NCBI GenBank assembly: GCA_041441465.1 | Contig: JASDSY010000016.1 | Span: 1-20,835 of the forward strand | Source of the DNA: JASDSY01 sp041441465 | Lineage (GTDB): Bacteria > Muiribacteriota > UBA9980 | DNA length: 20,835 nucleotides | Reading direction: 5' to 3' | Part shown: piece by piece, positions 1-7,769 of the stretch | Position numbering within the stretch: position 1 is the stretch's first letter | Layout of the letters: every line of letters begins with the position of its first letter | Notes under the pieces: model-generated | Seen by the model: only the letters and a program-made list of their open reading frames with translations | What the model was told of the DNA's origin: nothing | Databases searched by the model: none | Translations under genes and position numbers: made by a program

Positions 1-2
1 CG

Positions 3-758
3 GCCGGCGGAATCTCAGCAAGCCGCATAGCTAAATGGGACGGCAGTAACTGGTCTGCACTTGGTGATGGAATAGATGGAATGGTTTACGCGTTGGCATT
101 TGACGGTTCAGGAAATCTATACGCAGGCGGAGCTTTTACGGAAGCCGGCGGAATCGCAGCAAAATACATAGCAAAATGGAACGGCACTACCTGGTCTGCG
201 CTTGGTACTGGTATGAATAATACAGTTTTTACACTGGCAGTTAGCGGCACAAGTCTATATGCAGGCGGAGCTTTTACGGAAGCTGGCGGAAACGCGGCCA
301 GTTACATGGCAAAATGGAACGGCACTACCTGGTCTGTGCTTGGTACTGGAATGAACAATGTAGTTAACGCGGTGGCGGTTGACGGTTCAGGAAATTTATA
401 CGCCGGCGGAAATTTTACTATGGCCGGCGGAATCGCAGCAAGCCATGTAGCAAAATGGGATGGCAGCAACTGGTCTGCGCTTGGTTTAGGACTGAATCAA
501 CAAGTTAACGCGGTAGCGGTTGACGGCACAACTCTTTACGCCGGCGGATATTTTACTGGAGTACCCGCTACTGGCAATTCTAAGTATATCAATAAATGTA
601 ATTTGTCTGATTCGACATGGTCCGGATTTCTTGATTCAGGGTTGAACAATGCTGTTAATGTTATGAAGCTTGACAGTAAAGGTTATTTATATATAGGCGG
701 GAATTTCTCCGGCGTTCAAAGCGGCAGTCCAGCGTTTAGCCGTATTGTAAGATACTGA
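3..758 (+). CDS. Secreted-type repeat beta-propeller protein, 5'-truncated
   Basis: The reading frame is open from the left edge (codons start at base 3), so the gene begins outside the window and the first internal ATG at 81 is not its start. About 250 residues are visible. They are four to five tandem units of 46-50 residues with the pattern LYAGGxFTxAGG, then AKWxGxxWSALGxGxN, then VxAVAVDG. Such units form blades of beta-propellers in large exported or surface proteins of many bacteria (family knowledge). Repeat identity decays toward the C-terminus, and the last unit ends in IVRY without a membrane anchor or sorting motif. A strong terminator follows. No catalytic residues are visible, so the function is unknown; adhesion or glycan binding would be a guess. 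Confidence 0.8.
   Translation, partial: AGGISASRIAKWDGSNWSALGDGIDGMVYALAFDGSGNLYAGGAFTEAGGIAAKYIAKWNGTTWSALGTGMNNTVFTLAVSGTSLYAGGAFTEAGGNAASYMAKWNGTTWSVLGTGMNNVVNAVAVDGSGNLYAGGNFTMAGGIAASHVAKWDGSNWSALGLGLNQQVNAVAVDGTTLYAGGYFTGVPATGNSKYINKCNLSDSTWSGFLDSGLNNAVNVMKLDSKGYLYIGGNFSGVQSGSPAFSRIVRY
173..355 (+). repeat. Near-identical DNA repeats inside the propeller gene
   Basis: The stretch at 173-217 recurs at 311-355, an offset of 138 bp (46 codons), with only a few mismatches. The block at 118-147 similarly recurs at 259-288. Identity at DNA level, not just protein level, points to recent unit duplication or gene conversion within the repeat array. Confidence 0.75.
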
Positions 759-805
759 TTCAAACTTTATAAAGCGGCGCTTATAACGCATAGCGCTGAA
801 TAAAT

Positions 806-843
806 AAAACGGGGCGTCTGGTTTACTGGATACCCCGTTTTTT
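806..843 (+). terminator. Rho-independent terminator after the propeller gene
   Basis: The arm AAAACGGGG (806-814) pairs with CCCCGTTTT (833-841) around an 18-nt loop and is followed by a T tract reaching 843. It separates the propeller gene from the aminotransferase gene. Confidence 0.85.
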
Positions 844-943
844 ATTTATATTGGAATTTTTTATCAAAATCTTAAATGTTTCAGTTAAATTAATTTTATG
901 AGGCATTGCTGTCATTTTTTTTGAAAATATGGTAATATGTTTT

Positions 944-972
944 TTGAAAGGCCGCATATAGTTTAATAATAT
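944..972 (+). promoter_or_regulatory. Predicted sigma70-type promoter of the PatB-like gene
   Basis: TTGAAA (944-949), a 17-nt spacer and TAATAT (967-972) precede the SD AGAAGAAGG at 986-994 and the ATG at 1001. The predicted leader is only about 20 nt. Confidence 0.5.
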
Positions 973-1000
973 TAATCATAAAGTTAGAAGAAGGAAAAAT

Positions 1001-2167
1001 ATGAAATATGATTTTGATAAGATAGTGGTTCGTAAAAATACGGATTGTTTCAAATGGGATTTCGCTGAACGGATATTCAAAAATACGGACGCGCTTCCTA
1101 TGTGGGTAGCCGATATGGATTTCGAAGCGCCGCCGGAAGTTGTTTCGGCCATAAAAAAACGCGCGGAGCACGGTGTTTATGGTTATGCTCTCACTCCTGA
1201 GTCGTATTACGAATCATTCATATCGTGGATAAAAAAACGCCACGGATTCGAACTCAAACGCGATTGGCTGCTATTTAGTCCCGGAATCGTACCTGCTTTG
1301 AGCATGTCGGTTATGGCCTATACCGCGCCGGGCGATAAAATTTTAATTCAAACTCCGGTCTATAACCCGTTTTTTACGGTAGTAAAAGATAACGGCCGCG
1401 AGGTCATCGAAAATACTCTTGTTCTCGAAAATGGCAAATATGTCATAGATTTTGACGATTTTGAGAACAAAATAAAAACCGGCGTTAAAATGTTCATACT
1501 ATGCAATCCTCATAATCCGGTGGGGCGTGTATGGCAAAGGGAAGAACTTCGAAAAATGGCTGAAATATGTCTTAAATACAAAGTTATAATAGTTTCTGAC
1601 GAAATACATTCCGATGTAATTTACAGCGGTCATAAACATGTTTCAATCGCATCGTTATCGGATGAGGCGCTTCAAAATACGGTTACTCTGATGGCGCCGA
1701 GCAAGACTTTCAATATAACTGGACTTGCCATTTCGTCGGCCGTTATAGCTAATCCTGCGCTTTACGCGAAGTTCAAAAAAATATCCGAAAGTTTGCATAT
1801 CTCGAATCCGGCAGTCTTTGGCGTCACAGCCTTTGAGGCCGCTTATCGGCATGGCGAAAAATGGCTTGGCGAGCTTTTAAAATATCTTGAATCAAACCGC
1901 GATTTTATGAATGACTTTATAAAATCGAATTTGCCGCAGGTAAAAATGGTGGTCCCTGAAGGGACGTTTCTTGCCTGGCTTGATTTTCGCAGATTAAAGT
2001 TATCTCAAAAAGAACTAAATGATTTAATGGTATTTAAGGCCAGACTCGGACTTAACGACGGTGAAGGATTCGGCGCGTCCGGCCGCGGTTTTATGAGGAT
2101 AAATTTCGGCTGCCCGCGCGCTACGCTTTCGGAAGGATTGAACAGGCTCGAAACCGCTTTTGTATAG
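1001..2167 (+). CDS. PatB/MalY-family PLP-dependent C-S lyase or aminotransferase
   Basis: The 388-residue protein is a complete fold-type I PLP enzyme of the MalY/PatB subgroup, which cleaves cystathionine or cysteine C-S bonds or acts as an aminotransferase. Visible landmarks are LPMWVADMDF at 32-41, the NPHNPVG loop at 169-175, SDEIH at 199-203 with the pyridine-nitrogen Asp at 200, and the Schiff-base lysine K235 in APSKTFNITGL. Length is typical of the family. The ATG at 1001 has a good SD 7 nt upstream. The likely product is pyruvate, ammonia and a thiol (beta-lyase), acting in cytoplasmic sulfur amino acid metabolism, but sequence alone does not separate lyase from transaminase. It appears monocistronic: it has its own promoter, and 215 bp of AT-rich DNA without a recognisable gene follows. 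Confidence 0.92.
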   Translation: MKYDFDKIVVRKNTDCFKWDFAERIFKNTDALPMWVADMDFEAPPEVVSAIKKRAEHGVYGYALTPESYYESFISWIKKRHGFELKRDWLLFSPGIVPALSMSVMAYTAPGDKILIQTPVYNPFFTVVKDNGREVIENTLVLENGKYVIDFDDFENKIKTGVKMFILCNPHNPVGRVWQREELRKMAEICLKYKVIIVSDEIHSDVIYSGHKHVSIASLSDEALQNTVTLMAPSKTFNITGLAISSAVIANPALYAKFKKISESLHISNPAVFGVTAFEAAYRHGEKWLGELLKYLESNRDFMNDFIKSNLPQVKMVVPEGTFLAWLDFRRLKLSQKELNDLMVFKARLGLNDGEGFGASGRGFMRINFGCPRATLSEGLNRLETAFV

Positions 2168-2382
2168 TTAATATAGTTGTATAGTTTAATGCGGCCTGGC
2201 TGCTTTAATATTTGTAATAGTTATTGCATTTGTTTTTATTTGAGTTTTATATATTAAAAGTATTTTAAAATAAGGTTTTTAAATATTTTGAAATTTTAGA
2301 TTATTATTCAATTTTATTATAAAGCGATATATATTGATAAGTGCCTAAATTATGTTAGACCGATAATTTATGAGGCGGTATT

Positions 2383-2931
2383 ATGAACGGCAGGATAGAA
2401 GTCATAAAAGCGGATATCACGACGCTTACAGTTGACGCGATAGTGAACGCGGCGAACGAGAGCCTTCTCGGTGGCGGCGGCGTCGACGGCGCAATACATC
2501 GCGCGGCGGGTCCTGAATTATTGAGTGAATGCAGGAAACTTAACGGCTGCAAAACCGGTATGGCTAAAATAACAAAGGGATATAAGCTGCCGGCGAAGTA
2601 TGTCATTCACACGCCCGGTCCGGTATGGTGCGGCGGAAATATGAATGAAGATTCATTACTTGCCGGCTGCTATCGCGGATGCCTTGAACTTGCAGTGGAA
2701 AATGGCGTTAAAACCATTGCGTTTCCTTCTATAAGCACCGGCGTCTACCGCTTCCCAGTCGCCAGAGCAGCGCGTATAGCGGTAAACGAGATCAGTAAAT
2801 TTCTTGGAAAAAATCAGTCTATCGAAAAGGTAATAATCGCATGCTTCGGTCAGGACACTTTCAAATATTACAATGACGAAGTTAATTTGCTGTTTTTGCC
2901 TGAACTTGACAATAAAATCAGGAAAGCTTGA
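2383..2931 (+). CDS. Macro-domain protein, O-acetyl-ADP-ribose deacetylase type
   Basis: This is a single-domain 182-residue macro protein. It has the VDAIVNAANESLLGGGGVDGAIH signature region (residues 17-39), where Asn and the Gly-rich loop bind ADP-ribose, and the second phosphate loop PSISTGVYRFP at about 115-125. Members of the YmdB/MacroD-type class hydrolyse O-acetyl-ADP-ribose and mono-ADP-ribosyl esters (family knowledge). The SD GAGGCGG (2372-2378) precedes the ATG by 4 nt. No ADP-ribosyltransferase, sirtuin or DarT-like gene lies in the window, so a toxin-antitoxin role is not supported here. The stop codon lies inside the -35 box of the next gene's predicted promoter. No confident promoter of its own was found. 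Confidence 0.93.
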   Translation: MNGRIEVIKADITTLTVDAIVNAANESLLGGGGVDGAIHRAAGPELLSECRKLNGCKTGMAKITKGYKLPAKYVIHTPGPVWCGGNMNEDSLLAGCYRGCLELAVENGVKTIAFPSISTGVYRFPVARAARIAVNEISKFLGKNQSIEKVIIACFGQDTFKYYNDEVNLLFLPELDNKIRKA

Positions 2932-2956
2932 TAAATAAGATTTGATGTGATATAAT
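2928..2956 (+). promoter_or_regulatory. Promoter of the Cys-rich PAS kinase
   Basis: TTGATA (2928-2933), a 17-nt spacer and TATAAT (2951-2956), with TGTGA directly upstream of the -10 (extended -10). The -35 hexamer overlaps the TGA stop of the macro-domain gene. Confidence 0.7.
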
Positions 2957-3001
2957 AAAAAAAATTGAATAATTGAAAATTTAATTAATAAGGTGATGAA
3001 T

Positions 3002-4144
3002 TTGTTAGATCCTAAAACTTTATTTGCTCCGCCGGAGCGGTTAAACAATGACGAAGTGAAAAAACAGAATGAATTTGTTAAATCTTTTGATTATATTAAT
3101 GAAGTAACTAATTCGCTTATGCAGATTATTGCCATTATAAATGAGCAGAGGCAGATCATTTTTTGTAATGACACGCTGCTTAAGACTTTAGGTATTGACA
3201 AGCTTGATAAAATTTTAGGAAAACGCGCCGGCGAAGCATTAGGATGCATTCATTCTAACAATCAATATGCCGGATGCGGAACGAATGAAGCCTGCCGTGT
3301 ATGCGGTGCGATAAATGCCACTTTGGAATGCTTTGCGACAAAAAAGCAAGTTTGCAAGGAATGCCGCATAACGACCGCCAAAAATGGCGAAATTGTGCCG
3401 CTCGAGCTTAAAATTACAGTTTCGCCGCTTGTGGTCGGCGGTAATGATTATGCCGTGCTTTCTCTTATTGATATAAGTGATGAAAAACGCAAAAGGTTCC
3501 TTGAAAATATATTTTTCCATGACGTATTAAATACGGCCAGCGCGGTTTACGGCTATGCGCAGATATTGAAGGAACAAAAAAATGATCAGGAATTGCTTGA
3601 GTTGAACGAAGGACTGCTTGCGAGCGCCTGTCAGCTTATCGAAGAAATTAAGTCGCAGCGCGAACTTTCACAGGCCGAACACGGCGAATTGCAGATTACG
3701 ATTTCACCTGTTGATTCTTATGAAGTTTTAAGGAATATTACTCTTCAGTATCAGAATAATCCAATTGCCCGCAATAAAAATATAAAAATTTCCGATGCCA
3801 GCGAAAAGATAGAAATGCATACAGATATTATTATTTTAATGCGCATTATTGGCAATATGTTAAAAAACGCTCTGGAAGCCTGCGGCGAAAACGAGACTGT
3901 AACGATAGGCTGCGGCAATCGTGACGGGAATGTCGAATTTTATGTTAAAAACCCTGTATTTATGCCGCGCGACATTCAGCTTCAGATTTTTCAGCGTACT
4001 TTTTCGACAAAGAGTAAAGATAGAGGATTTGGAACATATAGCATAAAACTTTTGACGGAAAAGTATCTTAAAGGAACTGTTAGATTTGAAACATCCGAAC
4101 CGGCAGGCACGACATTTTTTATTAATTTGCCCGTTTCGTTATAA
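3002..4144 (+). CDS. Soluble histidine kinase with cysteine-rich PAS domain
   Basis: The open frame begins with GTG at 2993 and ATG at 2996, but both lie inside the SD AGGTGAT (2991-2997). The TTG at 3002 is therefore the likelier start, giving about 380 residues. In numbering from the GTG, the PAS region spans about 42-165 and holds seven cysteines (85, 95, 101, 104, 113, 121, 124), including CIH, GCGT and CxxCG. The dimerisation helix carries FFHDVLNT with phospho-acceptor H176. The ATPase domain shows GNMLKNALEA (287-296), FSTKS (337-341) and RGFGTYS (344-350). No transmembrane segment is seen. This arrangement resembles a kinase family I know mainly from deltaproteobacteria and other anaerobes. 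The cysteines could bind metal, Fe-S or haem, or be redox-active (inference). No response regulator is adjacent, so the kinase is an orphan. Confidence 0.88.
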   Translation: MLDPKTLFAPPERLNNDEVKKQNEFVKSFDYINEVTNSLMQIIAIINEQRQIIFCNDTLLKTLGIDKLDKILGKRAGEALGCIHSNNQYAGCGTNEACRVCGAINATLECFATKKQVCKECRITTAKNGEIVPLELKITVSPLVVGGNDYAVLSLIDISDEKRKRFLENIFFHDVLNTASAVYGYAQILKEQKNDQELLELNEGLLASACQLIEEIKSQRELSQAEHGELQITISPVDSYEVLRNITLQYQNNPIARNKNIKISDASEKIEMHTDIIILMRIIGNMLKNALEACGENETVTIGCGNRDGNVEFYVKNPVFMPRDIQLQIFQRTFSTKSKDRGFGTYSIKLLTEKYLKGTVRFETSEPAGTTFFINLPVSL

Positions 4145-4182
4145 CAGTCATTAAATAAATTTATATACCATGATATTAAAAT

Positions 4183-4221
4183 AAAAAGGCTGTCTTGAAT
4201 TAATTTTCAGGCAGCCTTTTT
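4183..4221. terminator. Bidirectional intrinsic terminator between convergent genes
   Basis: AAAAAGGCTG (4183-4192) pairs with CAGCCTTTTT (4212-4221). T tracts follow on the + strand, and on the minus strand through the A-run. It serves the kinase gene ending at 4144 and the small minus-strand gene ending at 4250. Confidence 0.9.
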
Positions 4222-4249
4222 TATAGTAAAACTGTGTTTTGCCGTAAAA

Positions 4250-4420
4250 TTATTTTAACATGTTCAAAATATTTTTTAAGTCGTTTTCACGTTCCTTCAG
4301 GTATTCTTTAAAATCGTTATTTTTGGTGTGGTGGATTTCAAGGCGAGTTTCTTCAAGTTCTTTTGCAATTAAATGCGCCATAAGCTCTTTTTCGGAGTCG
4401 GAAAGTTTAATGTCAATCAT
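4250..4420 (-). CDS. Small acidic/helical protein, 56 residues, unknown function
   Basis: On the minus strand an ATG at 4420 is preceded by a full AAGGAGG SD (4429-4435, 8-nt spacing) and opens a 56-codon frame ending in TAA at 4250. The protein begins MIDIKLSDSEKEL, continues with LIAKELEETRLEIHHTKNNDF and KEYLKERENDLKNIL, and ends NMLK. It has no Cys or Trp, is highly charged, and is probably two amphipathic helices. Similar small unnamed bacterial proteins with a pattern like LxxELxxLRxEIxxTxNxDxxEYLKxREXXL are familiar to me, but I know no function for them. The consensus promoter upstream (4503-4531) and the shared terminator at its 3' end make this a real gene. The 66-codon open frame on the opposite strand is its shadow. 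Confidence 0.85.
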   Translation of the reverse strand: MIDIKLSDSEKELMAHLIAKELEETRLEIHHTKNNDFKEYLKERENDLKNILNMLK

Positions 4421-4502
4421 AACACTACCCTCCTTTTTTCCCGAAAATATAAATTGTTAATACTTGTGTTACCAAATAAAACACTTTTACGCTCTTGATT
4501 AT

Positions 4503-4531
4503 AGTATAGACTTATTTTTTTAAGTTGTCAA
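4503..4531 (-). promoter_or_regulatory. Near-consensus sigma70 promoter of the small gene
   Basis: Read on the minus strand: TTGACA (4531-4526), a 17-nt spacer and TATACT (4508-4503). The spacer itself contains the inverted repeat ACTTA-N6-TAAGT (4510-4525). The predicted leader to the ATG at 4420 is about 75 nt and contains a weak GTGTT/AACAC dyad. Confidence 0.75.
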
Positions 4532-4586
4532 ATATGGCGTAAAGGTATTTTTAATTGATTATGCAGTAGAAAAATATGTTTAAATA

Positions 4587-4615
4587 TTGAAAAATAAAGG
4601 GAAAGGTGTTAAAAT
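4587..4615 (+). promoter_or_regulatory. Promoter of the hybrid histidine kinase
   Basis: TTGAAA (4587-4592), a 17-nt spacer and TAAAAT (4610-4615), with TG one base before the -10. It is divergent from the small gene's promoter, 55 bp away. Confidence 0.6.
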
Positions 4616-4629
4616 TAGCGTGGCAGATT

Positions 4630-4692
4630 ATGAGAAAAAGGCATTTTTTAGATTATAAATTATTATTTTTATTGATATTGGCGGCTATTTGA
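4630..4692 (+). CDS. Possible 20-codon leader ORF coupled to the hybrid kinase
   Basis: An ATG at 4630 opens a 20-codon frame whose product has a basic start (MRKRH) and a hydrophobic tail (LLFLLILAAI). Its TGA (4690-4692) overlaps the ATG at 4692 of the kinase as TGATG, a classic coupling arrangement. The SD is poor and the predicted transcription start is only about 8 nt upstream, so this may be coincidental. Confidence 0.3.
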   Translation: MRKRHFLDYKLLFLLILAAI

Positions 4693-7600
4693 TGGAGTTT
4701 TCCGGAGCGTCTTTTATTATGACGCCGTATTCAATCCTATATTTATGTTCTGGTATTATTTCCTTATTTGTGTCTTATCAGGCATTTAAAAACGGTACTT
4801 CCCAGACCGCGAAATATTTCGCAGTCATGATGTTCATGGTTTCTGAATGGACCTGTTTTGGTTTTTTGGAGCTTTCGTCGGTTTCGGTCGCGGATAAAAT
4901 TTTCTGGTCTAAAATTGAATATCTCGGCACTTTGTTTGTTCCTGTTTATTTTTTGCTGTTCGCGCTGTCGCAAAATCAACACGAGGATTTTCTGAAATCG
5001 AAAAAGAGGTTTTTACTGTTTGTAATACCTGTAATTACAAATGTTTTGGTATTTACAAATGAGTTTCACGGCTTGATATGGAAAAGTTTCACCCTTGAAA
5101 ATGACGGCACCAACCTTATGATTTACGGCCATGGAATCTGGTTCTGGATCGGAGTTATAGGATATTCCCACTTTTTGAACTGGATCAGCTTATTTTTATT
5201 GTCCTGGTCGCTTATACGTTTCTCTAAATTTCATCTGATTCAAAATATTATGCTTCTTTCGGCTATGCTTATACCGTTCGGCGGCAGCATTATTTATGCT
5301 CTCGGATTAAGCCCGCTGCCAGGCCTCGACCTGTGCCCTGTGCTTTTTTCGATAAGCGGAATAATCGTTTCTTTTGCGTTGTTTAAATTCGATTATTTTA
5401 ATTTAGTCCCAATTATCCGCGAAACTATTATTGAAAATATGAATGATGGAATAATGGCGCTTGATTCTAAATTCAGGCTTGTAGATATTAACTCCTCTGC
5501 GAGAAAAATCTTTGATAATCCTAAAATAGGCATTGATATATGCGGCATTTTAAAAGGGAAAAATGAGATTATTGACGCGATTTATAGCGCGGAAAATCAT
5601 ATAATGGAATATTTATGGAACGCCGAACGGCAATTATGGTTTGAGATCAATGTTTTTCATTTAAAAAACGATCGGAATGAACCCGTCGGAAGTATATTAG
5701 TTTTTCATGATATATCTGAACGTAAAAAATCTGAACTGGAGATTTTAAATGCGAAAAAGAATGCCGAATTGGCAAATTCAATGAAAGACCAATTCCTTGC
5801 AAATATGTCTCATGAAATAAGAACCCCGATAAACGGAATAATCGGGTTTCTTGATTTATTGAAAAAAACGAAACTTAACGGCGATCAGATTGACTTTCTT
5901 GGCGAAGCGAAAAAAGCATCCGAAATACTTCTTTACCTTATAAATGATATCCTCGATATCTCAAAAATCGAAGCGGGTAAATTAAAAATGGAACATATTT
6001 CCTTTAACATAAGGCGTGTTGTCGAAGAAGCTGTTTTGCTTGCGGCGCCTAAGGCTTTTGAAAAGAATATAGATTTTTACGTTATGATTGATAACGCTAT
6101 TGCCGAAAATGTTTTTGGCGATTCGGCGAGGCTTTCGCAAATATTGAATAATTTATTAGGTAATGCTTTTAAATTCACTGATTCTGGAAGCGTTTCACTT
6201 AATGTTGAAAAAATATCGGATGATTCTGAAAATATTAAGTTAAAATTTTCAGTTAAAGATACCGGTATTGGCATAAACCTTGAATCGCAGGCAAAGCTTT
6301 TTAAACCGTTCACTCAGGCCGATGAGTCGATGACGAGAAAATATGGCGGCACGGGTCTTGGTCTTATAATTTCAAAAAAATTAGCGGAGATGATGGGCGG
6401 CGAACTTAATGTCGAAAGTGCCGCAGGATGCGGTTCTAATTTTTATTTTACCGTTAATTTGAATGTAGATTCATTAAAAAAATCTTTTTTCGGCGATAAT
6501 GTCGAACGTGCCAGACAATATAGAATATTGGCGCTGTGCGGTAACCCCGAGGAAGAACGAATATTAGAATATTATGTTAAATGGTTTAAGTGCGAATTTA
6601 TTAAAATTGATTTGAAAAAAATTGAGAAATTATCGCAGAATGAAATAAATGATTTTACTGTGCTTATTTCAGATTATAAATTTAAGGCCGAATTAAAAGA
6701 TATATTGAACAAAAATAATATATCTTCAAAGCTGAGAGTTATTTTTACGGTTCCTTTTTTATCCGAGCCGGGCGTTTTAGAAAACGATGAAAAATGCGTA
6801 TATGATTTTATTTTTAAGCCTGTAAGGCGCGATGATCTTTTAAAAAAGATTTTAAATTCGAATTATGTAAGCGAAGAGTGCGAATCGAATAATGAAGCCT
6901 GTGATTACATTGATTATAATAATGATTGTTTGACTGTTAAGCCGCTGAATAATTATTCACAAATAAAAATTCTGGCAGTGGAAGACAATGTCACGAATAA
7001 AAAGCTTCTTGCCAGGGTGTTTGAAAACTCCGGAATAAAGGCTGAGTTTGCATCGGACGGCCGCGAAGCTCTTGAATTGGTAAAGAAAAATGAATATAAT
7101 ATAATTTTTATGGATTGCCAGATGCCTGTGATGGACGGATATGAGTGCAGCAAAAAAATCCGGGAATTCGAGGGCGAAACCAAAAAAACTCCGATTATTG
7201 CGATGACGGCTCATGCCATGGAAGGGGCCAGGGAAAAATGCCTTCAGGCCGGTATGGATGATTATATAGCTAAGCCGCTTGATTTTAAAAAATTATTTCA
7301 AAAATTAGAGGAATATACCGGCATTTCCGGAAAATATAATTTATCCGGCCCGGACGATAGTTTCAGAATAAATATGAATTTATTCGAAAAAAATATGAAT
7401 TTCTTTTATGAAGAAAACAGCGATTTATTAAGTAAAAGTGATGTTATAAAAATTTTTACCGACTACACTGAATCTTTGAATGAATTTTTAAAAAATATTG
7501 AAACCGCCGTGAAAAATAATGACTGCAAAGAAATCGAACACCTTGCCCACAAAATCAAAGGCACTTCCGGCACTCTCAAAATTAACGAAGTATTTTGTTA

Positions 7601-7697
7601 TACTAAAGAGCTTGAAATTGCGGCAAGAGAAAATAATAAGCCGAAATGTGATGAGTATTTCGGCCTTATTATGAAATTTTTCGGCAGGTTGAATTAA
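4692..7697 (+). CDS. Membrane hybrid histidine kinase: 7TM-PAS-HisKA-HATPase-REC*-REC-HPt
   Basis: This protein of about 1000 residues is a BarA-style phosphorelay kinase. The open frame begins with TTG at 4689; I take the next codon, ATG 4692, with GGCGG about 7 nt upstream (ATG 4719 is an alternative). Seven hydrophobic segments span about 13-232, matching the N-terminal 7TM sensor type. A PAS domain lies at about 246-345. HisKA has H375 in SHEIRTP. The ATPase domain shows an N-box around 487-492, DTGIGI 524-529 and GGTGLGL 553-559. A receiver-like region at about 610-722 lacks the acidic pair but keeps FKP. The second receiver (758-876) has E765/D766, phospho-acceptor D809, T840 and K862. 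The C-terminal HPt (about 918-1000) has H954 in HKIKGTSG. Phosphate should leave to an unlinked response regulator. The ligand is unknown. Confidence 0.93.
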   Translation: MEFSGASFIMTPYSILYLCSGIISLFVSYQAFKNGTSQTAKYFAVMMFMVSEWTCFGFLELSSVSVADKIFWSKIEYLGTLFVPVYFLLFALSQNQHEDFLKSKKRFLLFVIPVITNVLVFTNEFHGLIWKSFTLENDGTNLMIYGHGIWFWIGVIGYSHFLNWISLFLLSWSLIRFSKFHLIQNIMLLSAMLIPFGGSIIYALGLSPLPGLDLCPVLFSISGIIVSFALFKFDYFNLVPIIRETIIENMNDGIMALDSKFRLVDINSSARKIFDNPKIGIDICGILKGKNEIIDAIYSAENHIMEYLWNAERQLWFEINVFHLKNDRNEPVGSILVFHDISERKKSELEILNAKKNAELANSMKDQFLANMSHEIRTPINGIIGFLDLLKKTKLNGDQIDFLGEAKKASEILLYLINDILDISKIEAGKLKMEHISFNIRRVVEEAVLLAAPKAFEKNIDFYVMIDNAIAENVFGDSARLSQILNNLLGNAFKFTDSGSVSLNVEKISDDSENIKLKFSVKDTGIGINLESQAKLFKPFTQADESMTRKYGGTGLGLIISKKLAEMMGGELNVESAAGCGSNFYFTVNLNVDSLKKSFFGDNVERARQYRILALCGNPEEERILEYYVKWFKCEFIKIDLKKIEKLSQNEINDFTVLISDYKFKAELKDILNKNNISSKLRVIFTVPFLSEPGVLENDEKCVYDFIFKPVRRDDLLKKILNSNYVSEECESNNEACDYIDYNNDCLTVKPLNNYSQIKILAVEDNVTNKKLLARVFENSGIKAEFASDGREALELVKKNEYNIIFMDCQMPVMDGYECSKKIREFEGETKKTPIIAMTAHAMEGAREKCLQAGMDDYIAKPLDFKKLFQKLEEYTGISGKYNLSGPDDSFRINMNLFEKNMNFFYEENSDLLSKSDVIKIFTDYTESLNEFLKNIETAVKNNDCKEIEHLAHKIKGTSGTLKINEVFCYTKELEIAARENNKPKCDEYFGLIMKFFGRLN

Positions 7698-7769
7698 AAT
7701 ACCGGCTTATTATGTTGTTTTTAATTTATTGATTCGAAGCAAAAGCGAATAAATGCGGTAAACCTCGTT

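Noticed and set aside
2163..2186. Three tandem TATAGTT units at the end of the PatB-like gene
   Set aside because: Too few and short to call a CRISPR, iteron array or attachment site; probably simple AT-rich repetition.
2383..2931. Macro-domain gene as part of a DarTG-like toxin-antitoxin or NAD-based defence pair
   Set aside because: No ADP-ribosyltransferase, sirtuin or other NAD-consuming gene is adjacent; a stand-alone housekeeping hydrolase is simpler.
4260..4460. + strand 66-codon frame
   Set aside because: Antisense to the 56-residue gene, which has the SD, promoter and terminator.
7698..7769. Possible terminator between the hybrid kinase and pyk
   Set aside because: Only an imperfect dyad (ATTTATT...AATAAAT with inner ATTCG/CGAAT) without a T tract on either strand.
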